Shown one piece after another: positions 6,317 through 15,370 of a DNA stretch of 18,003 nt (position 1 is its first letter; each line of letters begins with the position of its first letter). Source of the DNA: Euryarchaeota archaeon UBA4. GTDB taxonomy: Archaea > Thermoplasmatota > Poseidoniia > Poseidoniales > Thalassarchaeaceae. A model generated the notes under the pieces. The model was not told where the DNA came from. It searched no databases and saw nothing but the letters and a program-made list of their open reading frames with translations. The translations under genes were made by a program, and so were the position numbers. The stretch is taken from positions 61,192-79,194 of the forward strand of contig DAFQ01000024.1 in NCBI GenBank assembly GCA_002497985.1. Direction: 5' to 3'.

Positions 6317-7888
6317 CTATGCCTCATCTGGTATGTAGAACAAGTCCACGCTACCCGTCCCAAGTGCTATTGGCTGTCCGACGACAATATTCTCAGTAAC
6401 TCCTCTGAGTTCGTCTCTCTCACCAATAATTCCTGCTCTTAGCAAGTGGGTAACTGTAACCTCGAAAGCCGAGCGAGCCAATATGCTGTGCTTGGTACCG
6501 CTTACTCCATGCCTACCTATCGCCCTTACTTCACCTTCGCTAGTCATGACGTCAGAGACCATCAGAAGATGTCTGACATCGACATCCAATCCAGCCCCTT
6601 CGAGAGTGTCGCTCATCTCGTTAATTATTGCCTGCCTAGCTGCCTCTATTCCCAGGTAAGAGTGAATCTCATTGATGTTGTTTGTGTAAGTCCTTGCGCG
6701 ATCTATTCCTGCGAATTCACTCACCTTGGCAAGGTTTGACCCTATGGTAGAGATGTAATACTCGCCGTTCTCACCCGCCTGGACATTTGCCCTCTCTATT
6801 CCTCTGATTCCCTTCAACTGTAGTTTCTTTATCTTGTCTTCAAGTTGCAAAAGGTCAGTGTATGTCGGGGGATCTGTGGCTAGCGTCTCCAAGTCATCCT
6901 CCTTGGTGACGCCTGGGATTATCTTCAATTCCTTCGGCTTGTCATCTGAATCGGCCTGAATGAACAGCCTAAGGGCCCTCTGAAGCTTGTCCCTAACTTC
7001 GGCTCCTGTCATATTCTTCAGCCTCATGTTGGCGTTGTGTAGTTTCAGGCTAAGGTAACGCTGGGCTACCTCGACATCGATATTTGCTATGTCGCTGGTT
7101 TTTGTTGCCTCTAGTCCGGCAGCAATTCCCCTGACTAACTTCTCATTGGTTCGGAGGGGCTTGCCTTTGGAATTTAGTTCCTCTAGGAAAATTCTCATCG
7201 TAGGAGTATTGGGCACCTTACGGGCATCGACAATTTCGATAATCCTTGGAAGACCCTGTGTAACGTTAACCGTAGCGACACCCGCATAGTGGAATGTTCT
7301 CATGGTCATCTGCGTGCCAGGCTCCCCTATTGACTGGGCGGTGGTGATTCCCACGGCCTCGTGGGGATCTGCTTTGGACCTCTTGAGAGATGATCTCGCA
7401 GACTGAATGACCTTTCTTGCCTTTGCAGGAGTAATCTTGGAGTCTCCACGGGATCTTATTCCCTCGGTCAGGTCTGTGAGCATCCTAGGAGTCAGAACAA
7501 GTCCTTCTCCCTCGCATGCGGTGGCGAGTTGGGCATAAATTTCGTCATCGTGATCGATGTCCTTCATTACCTGAACCATCTTGGTTTCCGGATCATAGGT
7601 CTGCAGTGGCATCATCGACTTCCGCCTTCGGCGTGAGGCGGCGGACTTTCTTCGTACAACCGTCTTCTCTGTCGAGGCGGCGGCGGCCCTAGATGACTTG
7701 GAAGACGCGGCCATCAGATCGTGTATCCTCTGAGCGGTTCCTGAGTCGATTCCGCATATCTGGGCTATTTGTCCTGCGGTGAGGACCTTGACATCGTCCC
7801 ACTTCCTATCATCTGCCAGCTTGTGAGCATATTCCTCATCTATCTGGAGATCCATCAGTTTCTTCTTGGTTGCACTCTTGACTACCAT
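6317..7888 (-). CDS. rpoA2: DNA-directed RNA polymerase subunit A'' (Rpo1C) with an N-terminal HhH-like extension
   Basis: 523 residues; archaeal A'' is usually near 390. The conserved core starts near residue 95: the trigger-loop region GITTAQSIGEPGTQMTMRTF (180-199), FHYAGVATVNVTQGLPRIIE after it, and the C-terminal IEAARQAIINEMSDTLEGAG, MTSEGEVRAIGRHG and NIVVGQPIALGTG. The first 60 residues are extra and form a helix-hairpin-helix-like module (KKKLMDLQIDEEYAHKLADD; AQICGIDSGTAQRIHDLM), resembling the N-terminal HhH domain of RadA. A linker rich in Ala/Ser/Arg (60-92, with AASRRRRKS) joins it to the core. The same module begins RpoH. The start is secure: GGGAGGTG lies 7 nt upstream, and the ATG shares one base with the rpoA1 stop (TGATG). 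This subunit completes the largest subunit with A'. Confidence 0.96.
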   Translation of the reverse strand: MVVKSATKKKLMDLQIDEEYAHKLADDRKWDDVKVLTAGQIAQICGIDSGTAQRIHDLMAASSKSSRAAAASTEKTVVRRKSAASRRRRKSMMPLQTYDPETKMVQVMKDIDHDDEIYAQLATACEGEGLVLTPRMLTDLTEGIRSRGDSKITPAKARKVIQSARSSLKRSKADPHEAVGITTAQSIGEPGTQMTMRTFHYAGVATVNVTQGLPRIIEIVDARKVPNTPTMRIFLEELNSKGKPLRTNEKLVRGIAAGLEATKTSDIANIDVEVAQRYLSLKLHNANMRLKNMTGAEVRDKLQRALRLFIQADSDDKPKELKIIPGVTKEDDLETLATDPPTYTDLLQLEDKIKKLQLKGIRGIERANVQAGENGEYYISTIGSNLAKVSEFAGIDRARTYTNNINEIHSYLGIEAARQAIINEMSDTLEGAGLDVDVRHLLMVSDVMTSEGEVRAIGRHGVSGTKHSILARSAFEVTVTHLLRAGIIGERDELRGVTENIVVGQPIALGTGSVDLFYIPDEA

Positions 7889-10800
7889 CAGTTAACACCT
7901 CCCAATGCATCGTCTAGAACCTTGGAAACGTCAAACGGCATTCCCCCTCGGCTACGTGCTGGATCGACTCCGTCCTCTCCGTATTCGAACTGTATGATTC
8001 TGTCGGCAGTATTCCTAACCGAACCCATGCCATCATTCGCGACCTTCAAGTCGTCCATGGCATTGATTAGCCTTCTTTGCATGTATCCAGACTTTGCTGT
8101 TCGGACCGCAGTGTCGACTAGAGACTCCCTTCCAGATACCGAGAGCATGAAGAACTCGGTCGGTTCCAGACCCCTCTTGAATGAAGATCCGACGAATCCT
8201 TTCTCCTGAGCGCCCTTTGCATTACGAGGGAAGTGCGCCAGTACACGGTCCTGATATCCTCTTTCCAGCCGCTTTCCTCTTACCTTTGGCTGACCAATTG
8301 AACCTGCCATCATTGCGAGGTTGTCCATTGAGCCTCTGGCTCCAGAGGTTGCCATCATGACAGCGGCGTTGTCGGAACCTAGGTATGACTTCGCTATGTT
8401 TCCTGATTCGGTTTTGGCCTCGTCAAGAATCATCAATATATTCTCCTCCAAGGTCTCCATAGGGGTCCTACCTGGCCTTGACTCGTACTTCCTCCCATCC
8501 TTTCCGAACTTCGCTAGCTCTTCATCCACTGCATCGCTGCCATTCTTGTTGATCTTTGCAATCTCTGACTTCGCCTCAGGAGGGAGGTCTTCATCGTCGA
8601 TTCCCGTAGTGAATCCCATAGAAGTGCATATGGAAATTGTCATCCTGGTCATCCTGTCTAGGAATTCAGCACCGGCATCCGGGCCATGTGTGTGGACTAC
8701 GGCATCTAGTAGCCTTCCGTCCTCAGCACCTATTCCCCTCTTGTCGATAGTTCCCGAAACATCTCCCTTGGTGACCTTCACATTATCACCAATTCTGCTG
8801 ATGTAGTCTAAGTTGAATCCTTCTGGAACAATTAGGCTCAGAACGTCGCTTCCACGGTATCCGATCACCCCATTCTCCTCTACCTCTGGAGGTAGTTCCC
8901 CATCCCAGTTTGTATCTCCTAGGACCTGCATTACCAGATTCTTCGGCAGTACTCGATCGCCATGTGTAAGCAAGTAGGCTCCTGAAATGTGGTCGTGTAT
9001 TCCACCGATTACGCTTCCACCGTACCTTGGAGTTATGATGTGCTCTTGGACCCTCATCAGGATCTTCGCCTCTGCTCGTGCCTCTTCGCTCTGGATGACG
9101 TGGAGGTTCATCTCGTCGCCATCGAAATCAGCATTGTAAGGTGTACAATCCGCTAGGTTGAATCTAAAGGTCTTTCCAGGCATTACCCTGACTTCGTGAA
9201 CCATCATCGACATCCTATGAAGAGATGGCTGTCTGTTGAAGAGGGCGACATCGCCGTCAATCAAGTGGCGCTCCACTATGACACCAGGCTTGGGATTCCC
9301 ATCCAAGTCGTGTGTGCTGAGCCTGTCCTCGACGTCGGTACTGTATGCATTGCCGTAGTCATCCTCTATTTCTGGGCTGCCACAATGAGGGCATTTGGCC
9401 TCTAGATGATCTGGGAGGTATTCCCCGGGATGCTCCATCTCCCACTTCCACCTTTGATGAATAGTGGCTCGTTGATCTCCATCGGGAAGGGGGAGCCCCC
9501 TCTCATCCTCGCCCCTAAGATTCCTAAGGGTTGAGTCCAGATCGACACCCCACTCCTCCTCCAGATCGCCAATTGAGTTTCTCCTCATTTGCCTCATTAG
9601 TTCGAGGCCTGGTAGGAAATTTGGTGCGGGCAGTACTTCATTCAAGTCAGGCCTGTATCCAGTATATGGCTCGTCGTCACTACCAGAGTGGCACTCGGGG
9701 TTAAGGCACCTGAAGCCAGACCAGATGAACTTCGTTCGATCGGTTATCCTGACTCTGAACTTGTCCCCTCTGATGATGTAATTGACACCAGGGTGGACAT
9801 CTGGGCCGCGTAGAATCATCTGCCTTAGTTGCTCCCTGTTCCTACTCGTGACACGGATAGGAACGGTGAGCTCCTTGGCCGTCTGAGTGGGTATTCCGAC
9901 TTCATTAATCCCCAAGTTTGGATCGGGGCTAATCACGGTTCGTGCACAGAAATTCACTCTCTTTCCTGAGAGGTTGCTCCTGAATCTCCCTTCCTTTCCC
10001 TTGAGTCTCTGTGCTAGGGTCTTTAGTGGCCTTCCAGACCTGTGTCTTGCAGGCGGTATTCCACTGGTTTGGTTATCGAAGTATGTGGTGCAGTGGTATT
10101 GCAACAGCTCCCATAGATCCTCTACAATCAGTTGGGGCGCGCCTGCGTCTCGGTTCTCCCTGAGGCGCTGGTTAATCCTAAGCACGTCAACTAACTTGTG
10201 AGTCAGGTCATCTTCGGACCTGTCCCCACTGTCCAGGGTGATGGAGGGCCTTACTGTGATTGGTGGGACAGGTAGTACCTTCATTATGATCCACTCTGGT
10301 CTTGCTGCATCCTTGTCCATGCCTAGGAAGATGAGATGTTCATCGGGAATCCTTTCCAGCCACTCCCTGATGTCTCGGGCATTGAGCTTGTGCTCACCCT
10401 TGTTCTCTTTCTTCTCCTTGAATGTCGATGGCTTGTCCAGTATTATCTTGCCCTGTTCGCTACCGCAGTGCATGCAAATTGTCCTCTTCTTGCTGGAACA
10501 CTCCTTCTCTATGTCTTTGATGACATTCTTGAATTCGGAGGATCCGACGCCGTGCTTGATCATTACATCCTTTACTCTCTCCTCATAATAGTCCTGCTCC
10601 GACTTTTCTGGATCCACGGGGTGGGTTTCCGGTTTGTCGTGGAGGAGAATCTTACTGCATGTATTGCATGTGGACTTCAGAGAAGTCTTGATTAGATTGG
10701 TGAAACCAATGTGCATTACTGGCAGCTCTAGTGCGATGTGCCCAAAGTGACTGGGGCACTCGTCGTGCTTGTTTCCGCATGTCTCACATCTCACACCTGG

Positions 10801-10980
10801 GTCGATAACGCCCATCTTGGGGTCCATTAGTCCTTGCTTGAAGGGATGCCCGTCGTCTTTGTAGGTATCAGCGGTCTTCACCTCTACTGAGGACATTTTT
10901 CTAATTTCATTTGGATCCATCAGCGTGAACTTAATCGCCTCAATCCTCTTTGGGATCTTTGCTGCATTTCTGGCACTCAT
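7888..10980 (-). CDS. rpoA1: DNA-directed RNA polymerase subunit A' (Rpo1N) with an inserted zinc-ribbon-like block
   Basis: 1030 residues, longer than the roughly 880-900 of most archaeal A' subunits. It carries the catalytic Mg2+ loop NADFDGD (616-622; D618, D620, D622), the upstream ERHLIDGDVALFNRQPSLHR, and ITPRYGGSVIGGIHDHISG after it. The N-terminal clamp zinc sites are present: C65-x2-C68-x6-C75-x2-H78, C105-x2-C108 and C169-x2-C172. Between YIIRGDKF and GVIVERHL (566) there is about 155 residues, where archaeal and Pol II homologues have about 30; this extra block contains C425-x4-C430 and C530-x2-C533. The GGAGG Shine-Dalgarno lies 7 nt before the ATG, which overlaps the rpoB stop (ATGA). 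The subunit forms the clamp and active site and pairs with A''. Confidence 0.97.
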   Translation of the reverse strand: MSARNAAKIPKRIEAIKFTLMDPNEIRKMSSVEVKTADTYKDDGHPFKQGLMDPKMGVIDPGVRCETCGNKHDECPSHFGHIALELPVMHIGFTNLIKTSLKSTCNTCSKILLHDKPETHPVDPEKSEQDYYEERVKDVMIKHGVGSSEFKNVIKDIEKECSSKKRTICMHCGSEQGKIILDKPSTFKEKKENKGEHKLNARDIREWLERIPDEHLIFLGMDKDAARPEWIIMKVLPVPPITVRPSITLDSGDRSEDDLTHKLVDVLRINQRLRENRDAGAPQLIVEDLWELLQYHCTTYFDNQTSGIPPARHRSGRPLKTLAQRLKGKEGRFRSNLSGKRVNFCARTVISPDPNLGINEVGIPTQTAKELTVPIRVTSRNREQLRQMILRGPDVHPGVNYIIRGDKFRVRITDRTKFIWSGFRCLNPECHSGSDDEPYTGYRPDLNEVLPAPNFLPGLELMRQMRRNSIGDLEEEWGVDLDSTLRNLRGEDERGLPLPDGDQRATIHQRWKWEMEHPGEYLPDHLEAKCPHCGSPEIEDDYGNAYSTDVEDRLSTHDLDGNPKPGVIVERHLIDGDVALFNRQPSLHRMSMMVHEVRVMPGKTFRFNLADCTPYNADFDGDEMNLHVIQSEEARAEAKILMRVQEHIITPRYGGSVIGGIHDHISGAYLLTHGDRVLPKNLVMQVLGDTNWDGELPPEVEENGVIGYRGSDVLSLIVPEGFNLDYISRIGDNVKVTKGDVSGTIDKRGIGAEDGRLLDAVVHTHGPDAGAEFLDRMTRMTISICTSMGFTTGIDDEDLPPEAKSEIAKINKNGSDAVDEELAKFGKDGRKYESRPGRTPMETLEENILMILDEAKTESGNIAKSYLGSDNAAVMMATSGARGSMDNLAMMAGSIGQPKVRGKRLERGYQDRVLAHFPRNAKGAQEKGFVGSSFKRGLEPTEFFMLSVSGRESLVDTAVRTAKSGYMQRRLINAMDDLKVANDGMGSVRNTADRIIQFEYGEDGVDPARSRGGMPFDVSKVLDDALGGVN

Positions 10981-13900
10981 CTTCGGTCCTCCAGTTCGAG
11001 TCTCATAGCGACTCCCAAACTCTTCATCTCATCGAGAAGTAGTTTGAAAGCGTATGAAGTCTGCACAGAATGGACGTCCGCCCTGTCGCCACAAGAGGGG
11101 CAGACTGTGGTCCGCCTCTTCCAGTCATAGTATGCGATGTGCCCACATCTTGGCGTATTGCACACCATCAGTGGCCAGCCGTCGGATTCATCCAGAAGCC
11201 TGTCCTTGATTACCATGGACGCGCCATGGGAAATCAGGCAGTCCCTTTCCATCTCTCCGAACCTTAGGCCTCCCTGTCGGGCTCTTCCCTCGGTTGGTTG
11301 CCTTGTAAGAATCTGGACCCTTCCCCTACTTCTGGCATGGAGCTTGCTGCTTACCAAATGGTGAAGTCTCTGGTAGTAAATCACTCCCACGAAAACCTCA
11401 GCTGGGTATTCTTCTCCGGTCTCTCCACTAATCATGTTCTCCCTTCCCGTGTGGTTAAATCCGTTTCTTAGAAGTCCTGACCTCAGGGATTCCTCCTTCT
11501 CCCCGGTGAACGCGGTCCCATCGATCCTCCTTGCTTCCATAGAACCGACCTTTCCACCTATCATCTCAAGGACGTGAGCCACAGTCATCCGAGACGGGAT
11601 CGCGTGGGGATTGATGATTAGGTCGGGGACCACTCCATCAGCAGTGAAGGGCATATCAGACTCCTCAACTATCCTTCCGATAATTCCCTTCTGACCGTGC
11701 CTACTAGCGAACTTGTCGCCTAGTTCTGGAATCTTGTTTGTCCTTAGGGTGATCCTCACCAACCTTCCAGAGTCCAGTGATTCTGTGACAAACACGTTGT
11801 CGACCCATCCATGTTCCCCGTGGCGGACCATCATCGATGACTCTCTCCTTTCCTGAGCCTGAAGGAAGGCGCCATGGGCCTCTTCTAGGAATCTAGGTGG
11901 GCTAGTCTTGCCGACCAGTACAGCCGAATCAGAACCGCCACTTGTTAGGAACTCTTCCGGGACAGGTAGTCCGTCCCTCTCCAAGTGAGAGTAACTATCG
12001 AATGATTTCATCCCCTTAATTTCGTCAAGGCCAGTCCCGGGAACTTCTATCCTCTCCTCCTGGCCACCAGGGAATCTGCGATTTTCGGCGTTGTATGTGC
12101 GTATGAAGGTTGATCTTCCCAATGCCCTCTCAATCGAAGCCTTGTTCATTACAACTGCGTCCTGCATGTTGTAACCATGATGGCTCATTATTGCGACGAC
12201 CAAATTCTGACCACCTGGCCTACTGTTGAAGTTGGTAGTATCCATTGCACGTGTCCCGACAACCGACCTCTGCGGATAGTGCATTATGTGGGCCCTTGTA
12301 TCGGGTCTTAGCCTGTAATTCGCACTCGGGAGACCTAGGCTCTGTTTCACCATCGCTGTACCTCCAGTAACTCTCGGGGTGGAATTGTGTTCCGGGTATG
12401 GCACCAATGCTGCACAAACGCCCAGAATGAGCTGAGGGTCAATCTCAACATGGGTGTATACGAGAACGGTATTGCCCTTCTTCTCCTTCTTCCTGAGGGT
12501 GTCTACGTCGTCCTGATGGTAATTCAATGGGACTGAGAACTTCTCAGTAACTGCAGTGCCATCTGGTAAATTCACCTCTACGGAGAGTTTGGCTTTGGAA
12601 ATCTCCTCATCACCAAGGTTCAGCCACGTTACCTTCGATGGATCCATAGGGCGCTTATTCTTGGGTGACAACTCTGGAAGGTCGAAAGGTCTTGGCGCCA
12701 CCAGAAGGTCCTCCTCCTCCTCTGCATCGACCCATTCAACGACTCCCGAGGAAACCAAGTCAGAGAAGGTTATCTCTCCCGACTCGAGTCCTTCCAAGTG
12801 GAATTTCGAGAGTGTCAAAGTACCGTCTTCCAATACCAGAAGTGGCCGCATAATTCGGCCCCTGTCTGTATTGATGTACACGTCCTTGTTCTCAGTGTCG
12901 TGCCTGATGCTGACCTCGGGCCTGATTCTTCCTGATCTGCGTCGGCGCTTGAATTGGGAGACTAGTTTGTTAGGCCTCTTGTGGAGTCCGAAGATATCAC
13001 CATTTACGTGGATCCTAGAACCGTCGGCCCATCCCTCCGGGCTCGGGTCAACTCCGGCCTCAACGAGGAGCTCTTTGACATCTGACTCGGGAACTTCTTC
13101 CGAAACGTCGATCATCTGTGCTGCGTTCTTGACGAGGCCGCAGTTTTGCCCCTCGGGAGTCTCGTTGGGGCAGAGTCTGCCCCAATGAGTTGGATGAAGG
13201 TCTCTCGCCTCGAAGTGCGGTTGGCTTCTGACAAGTGGACTGGTAACCCTGCGCATGTGCGAGAGCGAGGCCAAGTAAGTCGTCCTATCCAAAAGCTGGC
13301 TCACGCCTGATCTCCCGCCTACCCAGTTTCCTGTAGCCAGAGCGTGCATTATCTTGGAGGTCAGGACATCAGGCCTGAGGCATGAATTGATCTTGAGTTC
13401 TCTTTTCCTGTTGTGGTGCCTCTCAAGTTGGTACTTCAGGTCCCTAGCAAGGCCTTGTACTCCGACCCTGAATAGATCTTCCATTAGGTCCCCTGCAAGG
13501 CGCACCCTCTTGTTCGCGTAGTGGTCCTTGTCATTTGGGTCTCTATTTGTTATGGCCATCTCAAGAACCTGGCGAACTATCCTTCCAAGGAATATCGCCT
13601 TCTTGGTTCTGACCTCATCATTGGATCCCAAGTGAGGGAGGAGTTCTTTGTCAAGGAGGTTCTGGATTCTCGATTCCCTGTATTCCTTCTGCTGGCCTGC
13701 AGCGAATTTCTTCTCCAGCCAAGCCATTGCCTCCTCTGTATTGTCAACCCCGTATTCAGGATTGTCCTTGACATCGTTCAGGTTAGCTACAGTGTACTTC
13801 ATCGCCTCCACGGGACCAGCTATGGCAGAGAAAATATCCCTGTCATTCTCCATCCCAAGGGCCCTCATTAGCAATACTACTGGAATTGCGGTTGTTCCGG

Positions 13901-14693
13901 CACTTGGGATCTTCACCATCAGCATCCCATCTCTGCGCTTTTCGACGTTGATGGGTTTCCTTACACCATCTTTCTGCGAGAATATCTTTGCTACTTCTGT
14001 CTCATGTGCGTACTTCTTGTTCTTCTCAACGGTTACTCTGTTGGGAGCTAGGTCCTCCATTGAAATTAGAACTCTCTCAGTCCCATTGATTATGAAATAG
14101 CCTCCCGGATCAAGGGGGTCTTCTCCGGCCTTTCTCAGAAGTTGCTTCAGGATATCAGCATCTTCTGGGATTGTTGTTGGGGAAAGCTTGCGGGACTTCT
14201 CTTGAGTTCCAGCGATGTGGTCCGGATGTAGGTTGCATCTGGCTGAACGGACCATTATTGGGAGGTTTCCTATGTGGACGCCTTCTTCCTCTATATATCC
14301 CAAGTCCGCTCCTTCAGTGGTGGGCAAGTCGTCCCTGTAGATTCTGAAATCCATGTATATTGGAGAGAAGTATGTTAGTTTCCTTAGTCTGCACTCAAGG
14401 GGGGTTGCGGGGTGTTCTGCACCGTTTGCCTCTCGGACTGTGGGTGCACCCAGTCTAATTCCCTTCATCCTGATGTAGATCTCCTTGTCCAGGACGTCGA
14501 GCTTGATCATTCCCCCTGATTCTTCTCCTCCGGGAACCTCAGCAAGAGGGTCGTCACTGCCAATCCTGATGCCCCTTACAATTCTCTCCATCCTACTAGC
14601 TCGGCCATCTCCGGGGATGCAATCATTGTATGATGCAAGTTGGTGGTTGACCATGCTTCTATGCGCGAAATAACTCTTTACTATCTCCTTCAT
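10977..14693 (-). CDS. rpoB: DNA-directed RNA polymerase subunit B (unsplit Rpo2)
   Basis: 1238 residues, covering both B'' and B' regions in one chain, unlike methanogens and halophiles where they are split. Landmarks in order: the N-terminal SYFAHRSMVNHQLASYND, HWGRLCPNETPEGQNCGLVK (about 503-522), LILGVCAALVPYPEHN, MSHHGYNMQDAVVMNK, ELGDKFASRHGQKGIIG (about 990-1006), FTADGVVPDLIINPHAIPSR, RQPTEGRARQGGLRFGEMER, and a C-terminal zinc ribbon (CNTPRC, then CPSCG, about 1177-1200). An extra segment of about 75 residues lies between EEEEDLLVA (658 onward) and YTHVEID (746). A GAGGTG Shine-Dalgarno overlaps the rpoH stop, 10 nt before the start codon. Together with A' it forms the catalytic cleft of RNA polymerase. 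Confidence 0.97.
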   Translation of the reverse strand: MKEIVKSYFAHRSMVNHQLASYNDCIPGDGRASRMERIVRGIRIGSDDPLAEVPGGEESGGMIKLDVLDKEIYIRMKGIRLGAPTVREANGAEHPATPLECRLRKLTYFSPIYMDFRIYRDDLPTTEGADLGYIEEEGVHIGNLPIMVRSARCNLHPDHIAGTQEKSRKLSPTTIPEDADILKQLLRKAGEDPLDPGGYFIINGTERVLISMEDLAPNRVTVEKNKKYAHETEVAKIFSQKDGVRKPINVEKRRDGMLMVKIPSAGTTAIPVVLLMRALGMENDRDIFSAIAGPVEAMKYTVANLNDVKDNPEYGVDNTEEAMAWLEKKFAAGQQKEYRESRIQNLLDKELLPHLGSNDEVRTKKAIFLGRIVRQVLEMAITNRDPNDKDHYANKRVRLAGDLMEDLFRVGVQGLARDLKYQLERHHNRKRELKINSCLRPDVLTSKIMHALATGNWVGGRSGVSQLLDRTTYLASLSHMRRVTSPLVRSQPHFEARDLHPTHWGRLCPNETPEGQNCGLVKNAAQMIDVSEEVPESDVKELLVEAGVDPSPEGWADGSRIHVNGDIFGLHKRPNKLVSQFKRRRRSGRIRPEVSIRHDTENKDVYINTDRGRIMRPLLVLEDGTLTLSKFHLEGLESGEITFSDLVSSGVVEWVDAEEEEDLLVAPRPFDLPELSPKNKRPMDPSKVTWLNLGDEEISKAKLSVEVNLPDGTAVTEKFSVPLNYHQDDVDTLRKKEKKGNTVLVYTHVEIDPQLILGVCAALVPYPEHNSTPRVTGGTAMVKQSLGLPSANYRLRPDTRAHIMHYPQRSVVGTRAMDTTNFNSRPGGQNLVVAIMSHHGYNMQDAVVMNKASIERALGRSTFIRTYNAENRRFPGGQEERIEVPGTGLDEIKGMKSFDSYSHLERDGLPVPEEFLTSGGSDSAVLVGKTSPPRFLEEAHGAFLQAQERRESSMMVRHGEHGWVDNVFVTESLDSGRLVRITLRTNKIPELGDKFASRHGQKGIIGRIVEESDMPFTADGVVPDLIINPHAIPSRMTVAHVLEMIGGKVGSMEARRIDGTAFTGEKEESLRSGLLRNGFNHTGRENMISGETGEEYPAEVFVGVIYYQRLHHLVSSKLHARSRGRVQILTRQPTEGRARQGGLRFGEMERDCLISHGASMVIKDRLLDESDGWPLMVCNTPRCGHIAYYDWKRRTTVCPSCGDRADVHSVQTSYAFKLLLDEMKSLGVAMRLELEDRR

Positions 14694-14703
14694 CTATTGC
14701 ACC

Positions 14704-15321
14704 TCAATTACTCTCCACAATTAGTCGGTAGGCCGTGGTAGCGCCTGCTGACCTGCTATACCTTACAACTTTCACAACCCTGTTCCTGAGCCAGCCCGCT
14801 GGGAAGTCATCTTCCCTAGTCCCCTCAGCTATCTCGTTCCTTCTCTTTTCTTCCTCGAGTTCCTTCAAGGCCTGCACAGCTGGATCTGTTATGAGTATCT
14901 TGGGGAGTAACTCCTTGGCCAATCGACTGTTGCCTGCATTGTCATTTTCCAATAGGCCCCAAGGAGATAGGATTTCTTCCTCGTCATCCTCTGGAAGTAG
15001 GTCGTGATGGGGAACTAGATGGTGATTTAGAACGTTGAATCTATCGTCGCCGACAGGTATGTCTTCATCCAGAAGGGCGCTCCTGGATATTGTTATCCTC
15101 CCTGCTCTACTCCTCCTCCTCGATGCGGCTTGCTCCCTTATGATTCCCATGATGTTGTCAATCTCGGCTGAGCCAGTCTCGAGATCGGTTTTCTTGGCGA
15201 CTTCTTCGACTGTCATCCTCTTGATGGCATCCATATTAGCATCATCAGCGAGTTTGTGGGCGTGCTCCTCGGAGACTCCGAGTTCGATTAGTCTCTTTTT
15301 GGTTGAACTTTTGACTGCCAT
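14704..15321 (-). CDS. rpoH: DNA-directed RNA polymerase subunit H (Rpo5) with an N-terminal HhH-like extension
   Basis: 205 residues; many archaeal RpoH proteins are only about 80. The RpoH/Rpb5 C-terminal core lies in residues 92-205: DDRFNVLNHHLVPHHDLL, LPKILITDPAVQAL, and VVKVVRYSRSAGATTAYRLI. Inside it, a charged segment (about 152-176) replaces the short connecting loop usual in this subunit. Residues 1-60 form a helix-hairpin-helix-like module (TKKRLIELGVSEEHAHKLAD; AKKTDLETGSAEIDNIM) followed by an Arg/Ser linker (AASRRRSRAG), both clearly related to the start of RpoA''. I chose ATG 15321 because MAVKSSTKKRL then aligns with MVVKSATKKKL of RpoA''; GTG 15327 would add two residues. A GGAGGGGGAG purine run precedes it. 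It is the first gene of the operon and sits on the jaw of the polymerase. Confidence 0.93.
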   Translation of the reverse strand: MAVKSSTKKRLIELGVSEEHAHKLADDANMDAIKRMTVEEVAKKTDLETGSAEIDNIMGIIREQAASRRRSRAGRITISRSALLDEDIPVGDDRFNVLNHHLVPHHDLLPEDDEEEILSPWGLLENDNAGNSRLAKELLPKILITDPAVQALKELEEEKRRNEIAEGTREDDFPAGWLRNRVVKVVRYSRSAGATTAYRLIVESN

Positions 15322-15339
15322 GCGCACTCCCCCTCCAGC

Positions 15340-15344
15340 AAAAA
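15340..15344 (-). terminator. T5 tract between tRNA-Lys and rpoH
   Basis: The minus strand has TTTTT about 27 nt after the tRNA 3' end, in CCCCTGTTTTTGC. Short oligo-T tracts can terminate archaeal transcription. With no TATA box evident between the tRNA and rpoH, it may be a partial terminator rather than a complete one. Confidence 0.3.
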
Positions 15345-15370
15345 CAGGGGCCCAGTGCTTCGTTCAGGAG

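Noticed and set aside
7621..7700. GC-rich repeat-like stretch (gaggcggcggcgg and neighbouring runs)
   Set aside because: It encodes the Ala/Arg/Ser linker of RpoA''; the apparent repeat follows from codon composition.
12556..13188. Open frame of 210 codons on the plus strand inside rpoB
   Set aside because: It lies wholly opposite the strongly conserved rpoB frame, has a low-complexity Ser/Pro-rich translation and no ribosome-binding site. It is a mirror of codon bias.
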